A DNA stretch of 64,000 bases from Mycobacterium sp. IS-1496 (GTDB taxonomy: Bacteria > Actinomycetota > Actinomycetes > Mycobacteriales > Mycobacteriaceae). The translations under genes were made by a program, and so were the position numbers. Shown here one piece after another: positions 62,601 to 64,000 of the stretch. A model generated the notes under the pieces. It made no database searches. It worked only from the letters and a program-made list of their open reading frames with translations, and had not been told where the DNA came from. Position 1 is the first letter of the stretch. Each line of letters begins with the position of its first letter. Where the stretch lies: the NCBI RefSeq assembly GCF_001499995.1, contig NZ_LQIU01000013.1, positions 30,287 through 94,286 of the forward strand, written 5' to 3'.

Positions 62601-62704
62601 GTCGTTGCCACGGCTCCCCCCACGCCGAGCGCGATCGCCAGCGCGCCGACGCGTCCGATGTATGCGGCGTAGGTCGATGCCACCTTGTGGTCGTTAGCTG
62701 TCAT
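59687..62704 (-). CDS. Secreted PQQ-type sugar dehydrogenase with PKD domain
   Basis: A 1005-aa exported protein. A mycobacterial-type signal peptide occupies the first ~40 residues (GRVGALAIALGVGG then ATTPGVAWA, cleavage before DDSP). Residues 45-190 are a low-complexity acidic/Pro linker with ELDGELDGELDG repeats. Residues ~355-690 match glucose/sorbosone dehydrogenase beta-propeller motifs (LTEPTDFKI, FIAEKGGSIKVYN, YAYGFRNPFRLTF, GNYGWPQAEG). Residues ~700-790 are a PKD domain (YRWDFGDGNTS), then two more beta domains. It should oxidise sugars or sugar alcohols outside the cell if PQQ is supplied. It faces the LuxR gene. Confidence 0.88.
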   Translation of the reverse strand: MTANDHKVASTYAAYIGRVGALAIALGVGGAVATTPGVAWADDSPPSTAEPAASQGAQTTPTTDDGAAADEEASDVTEDADDEDAGDPEVTEELDGELDGELDGDQDGDLDDLDEDLEGADGDEDPEELERPPAEAVGQPDVREPVVETPPGAGAPAPESYEPPADSEAADPVDTGDSPPPADVAPSELDDTGLDVDPASLGSTNTLAGQSLSLTDDSALLTSARTRLAGLPPLRLNLPTPEQFIASIPAPVVTCLCGVINTVTNFLDNVLKPMLGGVTGGAGAGAAGPGPAAPGPSPALWAVAAWVRRQTTQAIDGFLASPLATPIRMFERAVFDFGGSPEGRALSAAVVQFLGQCGPSADLPEELDRAVLVSGLTEPTDFKILDKHHESGVDRIFIAEKGGSIKVYNPDTRAVTTLTVISTTTGGERGLTGIEIHPDFWHEDEFGYRSIYVAYTAGDTNRDTLSRLVLSEDMTRVESSEILIQSTENANTFHHGGDLAFDNEGKHLYWVVGDNTEGVVNSQSLRNIHGKVLRLNPDGSVPEDNPFVDADTTTASPADYIYAYGFRNPFRLTFTPNGKLLVADVGESKWEELNLVVKGGNYGWPQAEGNCTGCASINPIYAYEHSAPPVSGGAITSVTVFDGAGFPERYRNRVYIADYSLGWIRVLEFDEQYSSLISAKTFWGNAGATVNLAQGPDDNLYQLTIYPGELSMISPSGGNRAPTAVIDASPTTTAEKTLIVNFSGLRSYDPDDDDDLTYRWDFGDGNTSTSATPVNEFTTTGSYSTYTVTLTVSDGEKTNTTTQKVTVGSTPPVAQIVSFPASYNAGDTITFRGSGTDAQDRPDGAPLPSTAYKWTVVFHHNEHTHPFADNIVGDTATITIPRSRDQIDGTWYRVHLTVTDSSGLSTSTYEDIRPNLVDLTIAASDPGARFTIDGLPYTGSYTERAVVGVDYVLSAPTTQTVNGRQLTFDGWSDDGAATHTIRVPGEATTYTAYYVTAGANLQQVV

Positions 62705-63226
62705 TGCTCGAGCGCCCCCTCGAATCCCCGTGCGAACGCCTCCGCAGGGCGTGCGGACATCACTATCGCACCGCGCCCGAGGGAAATTTGTCCTTTCCGT
62801 AAGTCACGTTTCTTTCGTTTGCCCGGCCATCCCTGGGTACTGCGCCCGAAGGTGCAGCCAACCCGGTCGTCAGTTATTTCCCCGGACCTGTCCGTCGGCG
62901 AGTAAGCGGACCTTGAAATCGCAAGTTAGCTACGCCCAGGCCACGCGCATCGACGGGCAACACGCATGTCAACCGCTTGTCCTTGAAACCGATAGCGAAT
63001 TTTCGCCGAAGCGTCGACCTGGTCGCGGTTAGCCGCCGAGGCTACCTCCAGCTATTTTGCTCCGCGAAAGACGTATCGATCGAAAAGACCTCCGGCCGCG
63101 CAGACGCGTGTTCTCGCGTTTGCAAACAATTACTGATCTTGTACTGGCGTACCGCTCGCCGCACGGTTGGGAAAGAGTAGGGAATTCCCCAATTCGTCCG
63201 GGGCCGATGCGCTCTACCGTGTGGGC
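62705..63226. other. Intergenic region with promoter elements
   Basis: About 520 bases between the dehydrogenase gene (left) and the 107-aa gene (right). No coding sequence. The right end carries motif copy C 30 bases before the ATG. The stretch 62780-62830 is AT-rich by local standards (AAATTTGTCCTTTCC, CGTTTCTTTCGTTTG) and may include the dehydrogenase promoter. Confidence 0.45.
63178..63197 (+). promoter_or_regulatory. TAGGGAATTCCCCAATTCGT motif, copy C
   Basis: Third, more divergent copy of the 20-bp element (16/20 with copy B), with a perfect GGGAATTCCC palindrome at its core. It ends 29 bases before the ATG at 63227, the right place for an operator or activator site for that gene. Confidence 0.45.
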
Positions 63227-63550
63227 ATGCTCACAGTCGACGCTCAGACGTCGGGATGTCTGGCCGAGTGGTATCTGCCGGACCTCTCCGAAGAGCTGAT
63301 CGACGCCTTCGTCGCGCGCATTGAGTCGGTCGCGGCGCAGATGCGTGCCGAGGGGACCGACATCCACCTCGTCCTGACGCTCGCCGTGCCCTCCGACGAG
63401 GTGCTCTACGGCGTATTCGACGGCTGCGAACCAGGTCTCGTGTCGCGCACATGTGAGCAGGCCGGGCTGGCGCCACAACGGTTGAGCAGCAAGGTCGGGA
63501 CCCGGATCCTGCACTCATATGAGCAACGTAGGGAAAACCCCGATTCCTGA
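63227..63550 (+). CDS. 107-aa protein of unknown function
   Basis: Starts at ATG 63227 (MLTVDAQTSGCLAEWYLPDL). The ferredoxin-like alternation of strands and helices, with IHLVLTLAVPSDEVLYGVFD in the centre and LVSRTCEQAGLAPQRLS near the end, vaguely resembles the DUF4242 family, but I do not assign it. The last codons (RRENPDS and stop) coincide with motif copy B, so the regulatory element and the gene end share bases. A 16-bp hairpin with a T-tract follows about 110 bases later and should end transcription. Confidence 0.65.
   Translation: MLTVDAQTSGCLAEWYLPDLSEELIDAFVARIESVAAQMRAEGTDIHLVLTLAVPSDEVLYGVFDGCEPGLVSRTCEQAGLAPQRLSSKVGTRILHSYEQRRENPDS
63529..63548 (+). promoter_or_regulatory. TAGGGAAAACCCCGATTCCT motif, copy B
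   Basis: Near-identical to copy A (19/20). It overlaps the last seven codons and part of the stop of the 107-aa gene. A transcription-related role for DNA further right (63551-63660), or use as a regulator reservoir site, are possibilities; coincidence is unlikely at this length. Confidence 0.45.
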
Positions 63551-63660
63551 GGGGTCGGGCACTTGGTTTATTTGACAAGGACTCGGGGCGCTCTGCAAGG
63601 GGGCGGGCACGAGCCGCACCGAGTCCACGTGCGTCGCCCGGGGGATGCGACGTCACAATT

Positions 63661-63698
63661 GCTTGTCTACCTGCCGTCGGGGCGGCAGGTAGACAAGC
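63661..63698 (+). terminator. Strong Rho-independent terminator
   Basis: GCTTGTCTACCTGCCG pairs perfectly with CGGCAGGTAGACAAGC (16 bp, loop TCGGGG), followed by TTTTGTCGTT. Placed between the 107-aa gene (+) and the IS30 transposase (-), it should stop transcription from the left. The opposite strand lacks a long T-run, so it is mainly one-way. Confidence 0.8.
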
Positions 63699-63785
63699 TT
63701 TTGTCGTTCTGGGGATCAGCCACCCTTTCGCGCATATGCCGACCGTGAGCCCGTGCGCGATGATTCGCCCTTGGGTTCAAGGCGT

Positions 63786-64000
63786 CTATGCAACAGCGGG
63801 TGGATTGAGTGGGTCGCACAGTAGCGCGTCGAGTGTTTCGGCGGGTGTTTTCCAGCCGAGGGTCTTGCGGGGTCGGTTGTTGAGCTTGGTTGCGACGTAG
63901 TCGAGGTAGTCGGCCGGAAATATCGAGAGATCAGTGCCTTTGGCAAAGTACTGACGCAGCAGTCCATTGGTGTTTTCGTTGGTGCCGCGTTGCCACGGGG
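63786..64000 (-). CDS. IS30-family transposase, C-terminal part (cut by window edge)
   Basis: The minus strand reads [20 protein letters not shown], then [20 protein letters not shown] and PAETLDALL with a TAG at 63786-63788. The segment [16 protein letters not shown] followed by LNxRPRKTLG is the C-terminal signature of the IS30 DDE transposase, including the last catalytic Glu. The start lies beyond 64000, which is why no full frame appears. The insertion ends between 63699 and 63786, close to the hairpin. The remaining part of this element lies outside the window. Confidence 0.88.
   Translation of the reverse strand, partial: PWQRGTNENTNGLLRQYFAKGTDLSIFPADYLDYVATKLNNRPRKTLGWKTPAETLDALLCDPLNPPAVA

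Noticed and set aside
1..64000. CRISPR arrays and tRNA/rRNA genes
   Set aside because: No regularly spaced direct repeats and no tRNA-like cloverleaf or CCA-end noticed on either strand; a dedicated scan was not possible.

Overview
The window is from a mycobacterium, most likely a rapidly growing Mycolicibacterium-type species. The right part carries two mycolic-acid cyclopropane-synthase-family methyltransferases, a KasB-like ketosynthase, an EspC-family ESX substrate, a PknE-like receptor kinase, a deazaflavin-dependent (DUF385) reductase, an MpaB-family oxygenase and a P450. It is GC-rich with many GTG starts. All calls were made by eye from motifs; no database search was run.

Positions 1-34,310 look like a large accessory defence island, visibly less GC-rich than the rest. 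In order: (i) the 3' part of an alpha/beta-hydrolase gene with a hydrophobic tail; (ii) a minus-strand vWA / PP2C / HhH-kinase triad of the TerY-P (E. coli YegL-PphC-YegI) kind; (iii) a degenerate IS30 transposase; (iv) a 1017-aa unknown protein, a 1753-aa DUF1998 helicase, a RecB/Cas4-like nuclease, a C5-cytosine methyltransferase and a GIY-YIG nuclease, with a divergent vsr gene. The gene content of (iv) resembles Druantia type II joined to a restriction-modification cassette. Next come (v) an SMC/RecF-like ATPase coupled to a small HEPN-like protein; (vi) a TM0106-type nuclease-helicase; (vii) a frameshifted membrane-associated gene; (viii) a giant HIT-PLD-SF2 helicase-DUF3427 protein with an apparent LexA/S24-like domain; (ix) a second restriction-modification unit (vsr pseudogene, C5-methyltransferase, convergent candidate nuclease, controller protein) with two clear C-boxes.

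Positions 34,329-63,550 look like chromosomal backbone. They hold a three-gene ESX-associated operon (EspC-like, WXG100/LXG-like secreted protein, membrane protein); a hydrolase; a coupled LamG / Vps62-like pair; an MpaB-like oxygenase; a DUF385 protein and PPK2; a hydrolase-adenylate cyclase fusion; a glycosyltransferase; the two methyltransferases; a P450; a large esterase; the ketosynthase; a receptor kinase with a solute-binding sensor; MarR and LuxR-type regulators; and a secreted PQQ-type sugar dehydrogenase. The window ends inside an IS30 transposase on the minus strand.

Three observations stand out. The ketosynthase has Asp in place of its active-site Cys while keeping both His and the Lys. 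The second mycolate-type methyltransferase has lost a Cys and two His of the family's active-site region. A 20-bp motif of the form TAGGGAAAACCCCGATTCCT occurs three times around the MarR/LuxR/dehydrogenase cluster.
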